Under the pieces are notes generated by a model that saw only the letters and a program-made list of their open reading frames with translations, was not told where the DNA came from and ran no database searches. This document shows, in pieces, positions 49,048 through 58,124 of a DNA stretch of 64,000 nt. The first letter of the stretch is position 1; each line of letters begins with the position of its first letter. A program made the position numbers and the translations under genes. This stretch comes from Bacillota bacterium (GTDB lineage: Bacteria; Bacillota; Clostridia; Acetivibrionales; JAEZXR01). The DNA lies in assembly GCA_023419605.1 (NCBI GenBank), contig JAEZXR010000018.1:1-64000 (forward strand). The letters are read 5' to 3'.

Positions 49048-50379
49048 TTATTTCTTAGCACCCGCAATTTTGGCAGTCTCATCATCCGCCATTTTCATGT
49101 ATTTGCCGATATCCCTGTTCTTATCCATCAGGAATTTAGTAATAATGGACTCATGAAGCTTATTATACTCGTCTGCTACAAAGTCCGGGTTGTGGGTTGA
49201 GAAATTCACTGTGTTGTTGGCTTTAATGTACGCTTCTATATCGGCAAAGGCCGGGTCAAAATCAATTTTCAAGCCTTTGATGACCGAAATGGCTTTCTTG
49301 TTGTCCTGGAACACCTTGCCCATCTCCTGGCTGGAGAAGTATTCGAGAACCTTTACCGCCATTTCCTTATTGGGCGACTTCGCATTTACGGCGATACCGC
49401 CGGTTGCTTTTAATGGGAACTTATTATCTGCTGCATTGTCCGACCAGGGGAAAGCAAATAGCCCCAAGTTTACATCACTCTTCTTCGACCGGGCGGCATC
49501 CACCGTCCAGGTCCCGTTAATGATCATGGCAACTTTTCCTGTGGCAAGCATTTCCGTGGCCTTGTTCCAATCCGTTCCGAAGGGATCGCTATTTACATAG
49601 GCGAACCTTTCTCCCATTCGGCTTAATGCTTCCTTAAACTTACCCTTATCCTCCGACCACTTTGCTTTTCCGGCCTCAATGTCAAGCTTCCAGTTAGGAT
49701 CATATTTTACTGCCGTTTGAATCACATCGGCATAAATGTCGCATCCGATGGGCCATCCGTCCTTATAGGCAGCACCGATGGGTGTAACTCCGGATTGTTT
49801 GATTTTTTCGCAGGCATCCATGAATTCCTTATAGGTTTTGGGAACCTCCTTTATCCCCGCTTTCACAAAAGCATCCTTGTTGTAGGTAACACCAAAGCCA
49901 TTGGTATCGATGGGTTCACACCATATTTTCCCATTCAGTGTAGCCCCCGCCAAAGCGCTTTCCATAATATTGTTCTTTATAAATGCCTGACCGGATAAAT
50001 CCACCGCATAGCCGGCATCGATAAATTCCTTTGAGCTGTTTATATTATCGATCATATAGATATCGGGCATATCGCCGGAAGCCATCTTTGTTCTCAGCAG
50101 CTGCGTGTATTCGCCGCCGCTCACCGTAACGATGTCGAAACTTACCTTGGGATTGTTTTTAATAAAATTATCCGTGCCTATCTTCATCCACTTCATTGCA
50201 CCTTCTTCATTAAAATGGTGCATCCATGTGAGTTTTGCTGCTTTCTGCACATCTGTACTCTGTTTTCCGGAATCGGCAGCGCTTTTCCCTTCCGCTGTCT
50301 CATTTTTCTGTCCTCCGCACCCGGTAAACAGGCTTACGCACATCATTGAAGCCATAAACAAAGATATGAGCTTTTTCAT
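49048..50379 (-). CDS. Carbohydrate solute-binding lipoprotein (family 1)
   Basis: A 443-residue lipoprotein with a signal peptide ending VSLFTGCGGQ. The binding fold has AAKLTWMHHFNEEGAMKWM, ASGDMPDIYMIDNINSSKEF, NGKIWCEPIDTNGFGVTYN, ATGKVAMIINGTWTVDAA and a C-terminal lysine-rich tail. It captures an oligosaccharide for the MalF/MalG permeases downstream. The YesN gene of system 2 ends 276 bases upstream. AAGGAGGATCATTTA precedes the ATG. Confidence 0.92.
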   Translation of the reverse strand: MKKLISLFMASMMCVSLFTGCGGQKNETAEGKSAADSGKQSTDVQKAAKLTWMHHFNEEGAMKWMKIGTDNFIKNNPKVSFDIVTVSGGEYTQLLRTKMASGDMPDIYMIDNINSSKEFIDAGYAVDLSGQAFIKNNIMESALAGATLNGKIWCEPIDTNGFGVTYNKDAFVKAGIKEVPKTYKEFMDACEKIKQSGVTPIGAAYKDGWPIGCDIYADVIQTAVKYDPNWKLDIEAGKAKWSEDKGKFKEALSRMGERFAYVNSDPFGTDWNKATEMLATGKVAMIINGTWTVDAARSKKSDVNLGLFAFPWSDNAADNKFPLKATGGIAVNAKSPNKEMAVKVLEYFSSQEMGKVFQDNKKAISVIKGLKIDFDPAFADIEAYIKANNTVNFSTHNPDFVADEYNKLHESIITKFLMDKNRDIGKYMKMADDETAKIAGAKK

Positions 50380-50655
50380 TAAATGATCCTCCTTCAGTTT
50401 TTTACTGTGAATAATTCAATCCGGAAGCTTCCATTCCTCTTTACATTCATTATAAATGGGATGGATAAATTTTACATTTAAAAAAATTACCTTTTTATTA
50501 AAAATTTTAAGATGTTGGAAGATACCCTCTTCCTCTGCTACTGCATTAATTGCCTGAGATTTCGGTAATTTGTCCGCAAATTACGCCTTGTAAAAATGAG
50601 CAGCGGTTTTAAGTTGTCATTGTTATAAGGATCATTACAAATTAACGCAGCAGTA

Positions 50656-52272
50656 TTAAGGAAGTCTTTTAAAGTCCGTGACTTTTGCTCCGGTAATATC
50701 CTTAAAAACCGTGCAGAAATAGGACGTGTTGCTAAAGCCGACTCTGCCGGCGATTTCATACACCTTCAAACCGGTGCTTCTCAAAAGCTTCTTCGCTTCT
50801 TCAATCCTGACCTTGTTTATATATTCGACGATTCGTAATCCCGTCTCCTGCTTAAACAGGTTGCAGAGGTAGTTGGGACTGAAGCTGTGCTCCGCTGCTA
50901 TCCGTGCCAGTGTTATATTATTCATATAGTTTTCATTTATATAATGAATTACTTTTTGGATCTCTCTTTTATAAGGCATCCTGTCTGCCGTTACCCTTTC
51001 GTTTAGTTGAAGGAAGAGCTGCAAAAAGTAGTTTTTCATCTTCTCAATGGACTCTATTTCATCCAGAAGCTCCAAAGGAGCATACTTTGCCCCTGCCATT
51101 TCCTTAAACTCCAGCTGTCTCTCCTTTGCGATAAAGTACGCTATGGAAAACAGCTCAAATAAAGCTTTTTTGAGGTCAAGTCCATGTAAGCGCCGTTTGT
51201 ATAGATCGGCAAAAAATTTATCCAGCTCCCCCGATATAGCCTCAGGCCCTGCATTTTTGACAGCGTCCGAAAGCCGGTCTGCCAGAGCCGGGTCGATAAA
51301 ATACTCTTCGGTTTTGCAGCGCTTGGCCAAGTTATAATGGAAGATCTTCCCCGTACCTTCATAGAGCCGGCTTTGGAGGGCCATCTCACACTGCGTATAA
51401 TATAGGGATATACTGTCCATATGTTCGCAAATATCACTTACTCCGATAGAAGAAAGGTATTTTGCTTTTGTATGAATGCCATCTTTGATCCTGCCGGCAA
51501 TTTCTAAAACCTCTGCTTTTATTTTCGCTTCACTTTTTTCTCCTTCAAAGCTCACCAATACAGCAAACTTGTTATTCTCCAGTTTTGCAGTTAGCCCCTC
51601 ACGGCGATTGCAAACCGCCGCTTCCATGATACCCCTGATACTTTTTTCTGCCTCAATACCCCTGTCAACAGCATTCAAGTCTGGGCTCAATGGACGGACC
51701 TTTTCTCCAGCTTCCAGTTTTATCACCAATACTACCAATTTCGCCAGGGAAATTTTGAGATCCAGACTGTACATACTTTCTTTTATTTTATCCATGGCCT
51801 TAACCTCTCCGGTCAATAGCCTCTTTATAAAGCTGTCTGTGATTCCCGGAAGATTATTGCGGATGACCCTGCTTTTTATCTCTTTTTCCCTGTCCTCATT
51901 GATCTTTATCTTCACCTGTTCTATAACTTTCACGATGTCACCGGGGTTTAGCTCATGCTTTAGGATATAATCCTCCGCACCGAACTTAAGGGCGTCCTTC
52001 ACAAAGTTAAAATCGTCATAGGAACTCAGAACAACGATCTTTACCTGCGGATAGAGCCCTTTAACCGCCTTAATCAGTTCAATTCCATTCATCTCCGGCA
52101 TGCTGACATCCGTCAGCAGTACATCCGGAACCTCCTTCTCCATCAGCTGAAGCGCATGTCTGCCATTGATGGCTTCCGATTCAATGCGGCATCCGTACAA
52201 ACCCCAATCTAGGATGGTTCTTACAGCAAACCGATACATAACATCATCTTCAACAACCATGATCCTTATCAT
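50656..52272 (-). CDS. YesN-type response regulator, system 2
   Basis: About 538 residues from the ATG at 52272 (MIRIMVVEDD), preceded by GTGAGGGTATGGAAA; a longer frame begins at 52296. The receiver has the acidic pair in VVEDDVMYRF, phospho-Asp in DVLLTDVSMPEMNGIEL and Lys in YILKHELN (a His follows the usual Lys). The AraC domain (~440-538) has NNITLARIAAEHSFSPNYLC, LFKQETGLRIVEYI and AGRVGFSNTSYFCTVFKD. It overlaps the YesM gene by 23 bases. It likely controls the importer at 47264-50379. Confidence 0.9.
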   Translation of the reverse strand: MIRIMVVEDDVMYRFAVRTILDWGLYGCRIESEAINGRHALQLMEKEVPDVLLTDVSMPEMNGIELIKAVKGLYPQVKIVVLSSYDDFNFVKDALKFGAEDYILKHELNPGDIVKVIEQVKIKINEDREKEIKSRVIRNNLPGITDSFIKRLLTGEVKAMDKIKESMYSLDLKISLAKLVVLVIKLEAGEKVRPLSPDLNAVDRGIEAEKSIRGIMEAAVCNRREGLTAKLENNKFAVLVSFEGEKSEAKIKAEVLEIAGRIKDGIHTKAKYLSSIGVSDICEHMDSISLYYTQCEMALQSRLYEGTGKIFHYNLAKRCKTEEYFIDPALADRLSDAVKNAGPEAISGELDKFFADLYKRRLHGLDLKKALFELFSIAYFIAKERQLEFKEMAGAKYAPLELLDEIESIEKMKNYFLQLFLQLNERVTADRMPYKREIQKVIHYINENYMNNITLARIAAEHSFSPNYLCNLFKQETGLRIVEYINKVRIEEAKKLLRSTGLKVYEIAGRVGFSNTSYFCTVFKDITGAKVTDFKRLP

Positions 52273-54139
52273 TTTCCATACCCTCACTTGCATCATCTAA
52301 ATACGGTAGAGTCACCTCTACTTTTGTTCCGTCCCCCACGGAGCTGGTAAAGTTCAATCCATACTGCACACCGAAATAAAGCCTTATTCTTTCGTTGACA
52401 TTTTTCACACCGATGCTGTTAAGTCCCGGATAGATCTTTTTATACCCGTCAGAGAGTATTTCTTCCACCTTATCCCGGGTCATCCCGACACCATTATCTT
52501 CAACCTCTAATTTTATTCCTCTACCTTCTTCAAAGGCCCTTATGGTAATAACACCATTGTTTTTTGACATCTCAATACCATGGTAAAGTGCATTCTCTAC
52601 CAAAGGCTGCAATATGAATTTCAGGATTCTACAGTTTCTTACGGACGCATCCACCTGGTATTCGTCCCGAAACCGGTCCTCATACCGAATCCTTTGAAGC
52701 AAAAGGTAGCTTTTTACATAATTTATTTCTTCCTCGACGGTCTGGTATTCGCTTTTATTGCTGATGGAAGTCTTAAGCAGTTCAATAAGAGAAGTCACCA
52801 TCTTTTCAATATCTTCCTGGCTTTTCATCCTTGCAAGCCATTTTATGGAGCCCAGGGTATTGTAAAGAAAATGGGGGTTGATCTGGGACTGCAGCACTTG
52901 AAATTCTGCCTGCTGCTTGGCCAGCCTCTCCTTATATACGGTATTGACCAGCTCATTGATCTTGTTGGACATATAATTAAAGCGCAGGCCTAAAAGCCCT
53001 ATTTCATCGTAGCTGGCGGGTTTGATCCGGATATTGAAATCTCCGGTTTCTACCCTTCTCATGCTTTTTTCGAGGAAACTTATGTTTTTAGTTATATTGG
53101 AGGATAGGATATAAACAATAAAAACCGCAAATATAATAGCTCCCAAACAAATGAACAAAATTAGTGATTTCAGGAATTTGGAGTTTTTTGCCACTTCAGC
53201 AGCGGGAATAAAACAAAATACCTTAAACCGTAAACCGTCCTTTTCAACCTTTGTAGCAATATACCATTCGCCGCCGAATTTTACTTTCTGGCTGTCTCCG
53301 GGAGAATTGAAAAAGCGTTTGTCTTCCGCCAGTTGACGAAGCTCTTCATCGTTTAAAATATTGTTAATCACCAAGGTATCGTTAAACTTATCGAATATAA
53401 CAATATTTCTCTCCTTAATCATGGACTGATCCGACTCCAGTACCTTGAAAAAACTGCTGTCAATACTGAATACAATGATGCCGAGCTTGTTTGTCAGATT
53501 TTTTTCGTCGATCATGTTCCTGGCAAAGAAAACCTGATTGCCCTCGGTGCCTGAGGCCACCCAGAGCATGCCGTTATCCGCCTTGTCAAGGTCCCCGGAT
53601 ATGGTGGCAAGAGTATTCTCTACCGTCTGCCTGTCCAGCCTCTTCCTGGATAAACCGGCAGAATCATTTTCCCACCAGAACAATTTCTCCTTCTGTGATT
53701 TGATACAAACCGAGTTGATATATCTATTGGCTCCCAGCATCTCTCCTACGGTCTGGGATACTTTTCTCTGTTTTACAGGATAATTGAACTCGTCAATGGC
53801 TTCCTCTCTCTCCATGAGAATATCCTTTATATCCTCGTTTCTGATTACATTATAGATAAGATTACTTAAATCCTTTGCATTATATTCGATGTTTTCCGCC
53901 ACCTGTTTGACCAGCTGCCCTGAAAGTTCCTCGGTGTTATTTTCAATAATCCGTGTTGAAGTATAAAGGGTTATGGACCCTATGGCAATGGTTATCGTAA
54001 GGATGACGGAAATATAAGTTACAAGAAGCTTGGTTTTGATTTTTAAACTTAAAAAACTCTTCAGCAGTTTGGAAAATGCTCTTGTGGTGCAAATTGCTGT
54101 AATGTGCAGCCTCATCCGTAATCGATTCGATATTTTCAA
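52250..54139 (-). CDS. YesM-type sensor histidine kinase, system 2
   Basis: A 629-residue membrane kinase. A TTG start at 54139 lies close to GGGGAGAGA; an ATG at 54115 is an alternative with no clear site. The first span is near residues 37-58 (LLVTYISVILTITIAIGSIT), then a dCache-like sensor, a second span (SLILFICLGAIIFAVFIVYIL), HAMP, LQSQINPHFLYNTLGSIKWL with the phosphorylated His, and an ATPase with VENALYHGIEMS, DNGVGMTRDK and GVKNVNERIRLYFG. Confidence 0.9.
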   Translation of the reverse strand: MKISNRLRMRLHITAICTTRAFSKLLKSFLSLKIKTKLLVTYISVILTITIAIGSITLYTSTRIIENNTEELSGQLVKQVAENIEYNAKDLSNLIYNVIRNEDIKDILMEREEAIDEFNYPVKQRKVSQTVGEMLGANRYINSVCIKSQKEKLFWWENDSAGLSRKRLDRQTVENTLATISGDLDKADNGMLWVASGTEGNQVFFARNMIDEKNLTNKLGIIVFSIDSSFFKVLESDQSMIKERNIVIFDKFNDTLVINNILNDEELRQLAEDKRFFNSPGDSQKVKFGGEWYIATKVEKDGLRFKVFCFIPAAEVAKNSKFLKSLILFICLGAIIFAVFIVYILSSNITKNISFLEKSMRRVETGDFNIRIKPASYDEIGLLGLRFNYMSNKINELVNTVYKERLAKQQAEFQVLQSQINPHFLYNTLGSIKWLARMKSQEDIEKMVTSLIELLKTSISNKSEYQTVEEEINYVKSYLLLQRIRYEDRFRDEYQVDASVRNCRILKFILQPLVENALYHGIEMSKNNGVITIRAFEEGRGIKLEVEDNGVGMTRDKVEEILSDGYKKIYPGLNSIGVKNVNERIRLYFGVQYGLNFTSSVGDGTKVEVTLPYLDDASEGMENDKDHGC

Positions 54140-54283
54140 TCTCTCCCCACACTCCTTGGTATAGCAAAATTGCAGTATTCCATCGGGAAACGTACTCCCT
54201 TTGCCGGCCTGATTTCAAGAGCAAGGTAAAATAATCCATATTTTATAAACAATATCATATCAAAACCGACTTCCGTTGTCCAT

Positions 54284-54353
54284 TGTAAAGTCAGGACTGC
54301 TGACTTTACAAAAAAAGTTGGCCGGGAAAATATGCTTTTCCCGGCCAACTTTT
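54284..54353 (-). terminator. Tandem hairpins after the importer-3 operon
   Basis: TGTAAAGTCAG-GACTG-CTGACTTTACA (54284-54310) is followed by a perfect 18-bp stem, AAAAGTTGGCCGGGAAAA and its complement (54313-54330 with 54336-54353). The second is a strong terminator for the leftward gene ending at 54368; the first may fold as a backup or reduce reading into yesM. Confidence 0.85.
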
Positions 54354-54367
54354 ACTTTGAGCTTATA

Positions 54368-55948
54368 TTATTTTATATTGTAGAACTTACCTGCCTTGTA
54401 CATTTCGGTAGCTTCCTTAATAACTTCTTCTCCGCCGCGCTTCAAATATTCCTTAACGAATTCATCGAATAATTTGTCAGCATCACCCTGTCCGAGGAAT
54501 ATCTTCGCAGAGTAGTCCAGGAACAAGTTATTGTTCTTTGGTGCCAATTCCGGTCTTGCATCAACAGTCTTCAATTTCTCCTTAGGCTGGAAGTAAGTAT
54601 ATCCTTCCTTCGCGCCTATGTTTTCAAACCAGCTCAGGATTTCCGTACCTTTTGGCTGGAACGGAAGCATCAACTTATTGTAGGCATCATCTCTTGCAAA
54701 GCACACGGAATTCATTCTCCATGCCTGTTCGTCAATACCGGACTTAGTAGTAGGATATGTGTATTGGATCTTTCCATCTTTTTTAGTATAAGTGTCTCCC
54801 TCAATACCAAAGGCTATCATCTCACGGCCTTCCGGTGACAATTGGTCATCAATCAACTTCAAGATTCTTTCCGGTTCCTTAAAGTTCTTGTTGATATAGG
54901 CCATTACGTTCACTGGAGGATACTTATACATTCCTTTGTTTCCAGCCGGTCCTTGAGGACTTGGTATAAGCATATAGTCTCCATCGGGCACATTCTGTTT
55001 GAGGTTTGTAATTCTGCCTGGAAGATCGCCTACATTTGAAGTGAAAAGTCCCACTTTTCCTGCATTGATCTTATTCCCCCAGTCGGTGCTATTGGTTGTA
55101 AGACTTTCCGGGTCAATCAAACCTTCTTTATACAGTTGAGCATGGAATTTCAGGGCTTCCTTCATTTCAGGACGGATCATATCCGGCACCATTTTTCCAT
55201 CCTTATCCAGGTTCCATTGGTCATACTGTTGTACGCCAAAAGCTGAGAAGAACAGATCGGTGTACTCCCATCTTGTACGTCCTGCATAGGGATATTTAAC
55301 TCCAAGCTTTTTAAATGCTCTGAGGACTTCTAGATACTCATCCAGTGTACTAGGAACCTTTAGACCGGTTTTGTCAAGAAGGTCCTTACGGATGACTGTT
55401 CCTCTTCTTGCACTAATACCCAGATACTGTACCGGAATACCGTACTGCTTTCCGTTAACCTGGCCGTATTCCCATGCAATTTTCGGTATTTCATTTACAT
55501 ACTTCCACTTGTCCATGTTTTTCTTAAGGATATCGTTCAGATCCCAGTACATTCCTGCTTGGACGGAACCAGCCAAGCCCACGTAATTAACGTCTCCCAG
55601 CCCCAATACCACGTCAGGAATATCTCCAGATGCCATCAGCATTTGCGTCTGCTGGTCACGGTTTTTGTCATCCACCATCTTCATGGTCATTTCTACATTA
55701 AATTTCTTGTTGAAAGCCTGTAGGTACTTATCCTTGGTGATATCCGGGGACTGTGTTACATAGTCGGATGTTCCAGCCCAACTGAGGATGGAAAACTTCA
55801 ATGGTTTTTCCTGCGCCGGCGCCCCTGAAGCAGACGGCGTAGTTTCTTTTGGAGTCGTTTTTTTATCGTTTCCACAACCACTAAACAAGGAAACTCCAAT
55901 TGCTGCAGCCATGATTAAGGAAAACAATCTTGCACTTTTTCGATACAT
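54368..55948 (-). CDS. Carbohydrate solute-binding lipoprotein (LipO-like), importer 3
   Basis: A 526-residue lipoprotein with a signal peptide ending VSLFSGCGND. Features of the LipO/YtcQ type are LKFSILSWAGTSDYVTQSPD, QMLMASGDIPDVVLGLGDVN, QVNGKQYGIPVQYLGISARRG and LPFQPKGTEILSWFENIG. It is last in the leftward set after two permeases (57849-56020), the same order as importer 1. A Thr/Ser/Pro-rich linker follows the lipid Cys. Confidence 0.92.
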   Translation of the reverse strand: MYRKSARLFSLIMAAAIGVSLFSGCGNDKKTTPKETTPSASGAPAQEKPLKFSILSWAGTSDYVTQSPDITKDKYLQAFNKKFNVEMTMKMVDDKNRDQQTQMLMASGDIPDVVLGLGDVNYVGLAGSVQAGMYWDLNDILKKNMDKWKYVNEIPKIAWEYGQVNGKQYGIPVQYLGISARRGTVIRKDLLDKTGLKVPSTLDEYLEVLRAFKKLGVKYPYAGRTRWEYTDLFFSAFGVQQYDQWNLDKDGKMVPDMIRPEMKEALKFHAQLYKEGLIDPESLTTNSTDWGNKINAGKVGLFTSNVGDLPGRITNLKQNVPDGDYMLIPSPQGPAGNKGMYKYPPVNVMAYINKNFKEPERILKLIDDQLSPEGREMIAFGIEGDTYTKKDGKIQYTYPTTKSGIDEQAWRMNSVCFARDDAYNKLMLPFQPKGTEILSWFENIGAKEGYTYFQPKEKLKTVDARPELAPKNNNLFLDYSAKIFLGQGDADKLFDEFVKEYLKRGGEEVIKEATEMYKAGKFYNIK

Positions 55949-56019
55949 GTTTTTTCCTCCTAGATTTTTTTATATTATTTAAAGCCTTCGCCTTAAATCC
56001 GAGCCCCACAAAATATGTG

Positions 56020-56919
56020 TTATTCCTTTACCGACCCCAATGTCGCTCCCTGTACGAAGTGCTTCTGAAGGAACGGGTATACCAGCAAAATCGGCACAGT
56101 TGCAACTACAATGGTGGTTGCCTTTATACTCTGTGGAGCGGCCACAAAGTTTTCGACCATATCCGAAAAGTTGGTCTGGTTTGCCTGTATCATCTGGTAA
56201 AGCCTGATTTGAAGCGTCTGTAGATTCGCTTTTCTTAAATACATCAACGGACCTTGAAGAGAATTCCAATGTCCTACTCCGTAGAAAAGACCAACAGCTG
56301 TAAGGGAAGGCTTTGCCAGCGGAAGCACAATCCTGAAAAGAAGACCCGTTTCAGAGCATCCGTCAATTCTTGATGCATCAATGAGCTCCCCTGGAAGGTT
56401 TGCAAAAAAGGATTTCATAACCATCAGATTAAAGCCGCTGATCGCACCTGGAACAATTACCGCAAGAAAGCTATTGTCCATACCCAACCCTCTTATCAGA
56501 AGATAATTCGGGATTAACGGAGCCGAGAATATCAATGTAATAGTAACCATCAACAGTACCTGGCGCCTATATACAAATTCCTTTCTGGACAGCGGATACG
56601 CCATCAAAGCGGTCATGAATACATTAACAGCAGTGCCTACAGCTGTAATGAAAACCGAGTTGAAAAACGCTTTCCGGATTCCTCTATCCGTTAATACGGC
56701 TTCATAGGTAAGCAGTGAAAATCCCTTCGGCCAGAAAAGCACCTGCCCTGATTCGACGAATTGCTTGGAACTGAAGGATTCTGCAATTACCTTTACTAGC
56801 GGTGCAACCATTATGATACATAGTCCGATCAGAAAGATGGTACTTAGGACAATATATATTCTTCTTGGCAATGATTCCTTTATTTTTATAGACGATGAGT
56901 TTCCTACCATTTTATTCAT
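56020..56919 (-). CDS. CUT1 permease, LplC/YtcP type, importer 3
   Basis: A 299-residue six-span permease: PRRIYIVLSTIFLIGLCIIM, NAVFITAVGTAVNVFMTALM-like spans, the EAA loop DASRIDGCSETGLLFRIVLPL, and the end YPFLQKHFVQGATLGSVKE. It starts 18 bases after the LplB-type gene and precedes the binding-protein gene by about 70 bases. Confidence 0.92.
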   Translation of the reverse strand: MNKMVGNSSSIKIKESLPRRIYIVLSTIFLIGLCIIMVAPLVKVIAESFSSKQFVESGQVLFWPKGFSLLTYEAVLTDRGIRKAFFNSVFITAVGTAVNVFMTALMAYPLSRKEFVYRRQVLLMVTITLIFSAPLIPNYLLIRGLGMDNSFLAVIVPGAISGFNLMVMKSFFANLPGELIDASRIDGCSETGLLFRIVLPLAKPSLTAVGLFYGVGHWNSLQGPLMYLRKANLQTLQIRLYQMIQANQTNFSDMVENFVAAPQSIKATTIVVATVPILLVYPFLQKHFVQGATLGSVKE

Positions 56920-56937
56920 CTTATTTTCACCTCTTTT

Positions 56938-57849
56938 TTAGAACAGGCTTTCCCCTGTAGCCTTCAGGCTTAATTTATTTGCTACAAATAACAGCAACAA
57001 TCCCACTACCGATTTAAACAAGCCGACCGCAGTTGAGAAGCTGTACCGCAGCTCCAGCATACCGTACTGGAATATATAGGTATCGAAGATCTCCAGTGCC
57101 TGACGGTTTGCAGGGTTTCTGAACACCCATACTCTCTCAAAACCGAAATCAAGAAAGTGTCCGATCTTTAACAGGAACAATATCATTACAATGGACAGCA
57201 AAGAGGGAAGGGTTATATACCACATCTGCTTAATTTTCCCCGCACCGTCTATGCTAGCGGCTTCATATAGATTCGGATTGATGCCAGCCAGTGCAGCCAA
57301 ATATATGATCGTTCCCCATCCGGTATCCCTCCATACCCCTGCACTCACAACGATTTGCTTTGCCATCTCAGGCTTTATCAAAAAATATATGGGATCCTTT
57401 CCCAGCCACTGCAGAAGCATGTTGATCAGCCCGTACTCCGGTGAAAGAACCTGGGTCGTTATGATTCCTCCGAGGATGGTCCAGGATAAGAAGTGCGGTA
57501 AATACACGGTTTGCTGGACCACACGCTTAAACTTCATGCTGGCAATCTCGTGAATCATAAGTGCCAGTATAATTGGAGCTGTAAAGCCAATAATCATGTC
57601 ATATATATTAATGCTTATGGTGTTCCAAAGCACCTGAAAAAATTCCGCATAGTTAAACAGTGTAGCAAAGTGTTTGAAGCCTACAAAACTGCTTCCTCTA
57701 ATACCGTTAAAGACGTTGTAATCCTGAAATGCAATAATTATACCTGCTAAAGGTATATACTTGAAAACAACAAAGTACAATATACCCGGTAAAACCATAA
57801 AGTACAAGGCTTTGTATTTCCAAATGTAGGAAAAGGATTTTCGTTCCAT
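56938..57849 (-). CDS. CUT1 permease, LplB type, importer 3
   Basis: A 303-residue six-span permease: WKYKALYFMVLPGILYFVVF, KYIPLAGIIIAFQDYNVF, PHFLSWTILGGIITTQVLS and the EAA loop EAASIDGAGKIKQMWYITLPSL. CGGAGGTCTAAC precedes the ATG. It is the first gene of importer 3 and diverges from the YesM/YesN genes of system 3, with about 275 bases of shared control region between. Confidence 0.92.
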   Translation of the reverse strand: MERKSFSYIWKYKALYFMVLPGILYFVVFKYIPLAGIIIAFQDYNVFNGIRGSSFVGFKHFATLFNYAEFFQVLWNTISINIYDMIIGFTAPIILALMIHEIASMKFKRVVQQTVYLPHFLSWTILGGIITTQVLSPEYGLINMLLQWLGKDPIYFLIKPEMAKQIVVSAGVWRDTGWGTIIYLAALAGINPNLYEAASIDGAGKIKQMWYITLPSLLSIVMILFLLKIGHFLDFGFERVWVFRNPANRQALEIFDTYIFQYGMLELRYSFSTAVGLFKSVVGLLLLFVANKLSLKATGESLF

Positions 57850-58124
57850 TGTTAGACCTCCGTTTGGTTACTATAATATTTCCCTTTATAAGCGATTAGA
57901 TGCTACATTTATATTTTAGCATTAAACTTTTGCGCCTTCACAGGACATTTTTGACATGTGATCGGCTTTTTTTTACCCCCTGCCGAAAAAATCTTACCAT
58001 TTGCATTGTCATCGGATTTATGCAATAATAAAGTTGCCAACGGAAAACGGTTCACAACAGGTTTCCATACAATCATTCAACCTATTTCCCATTATTTTGT
58101 ATGCATATTGGGGGTGTCAGAGAA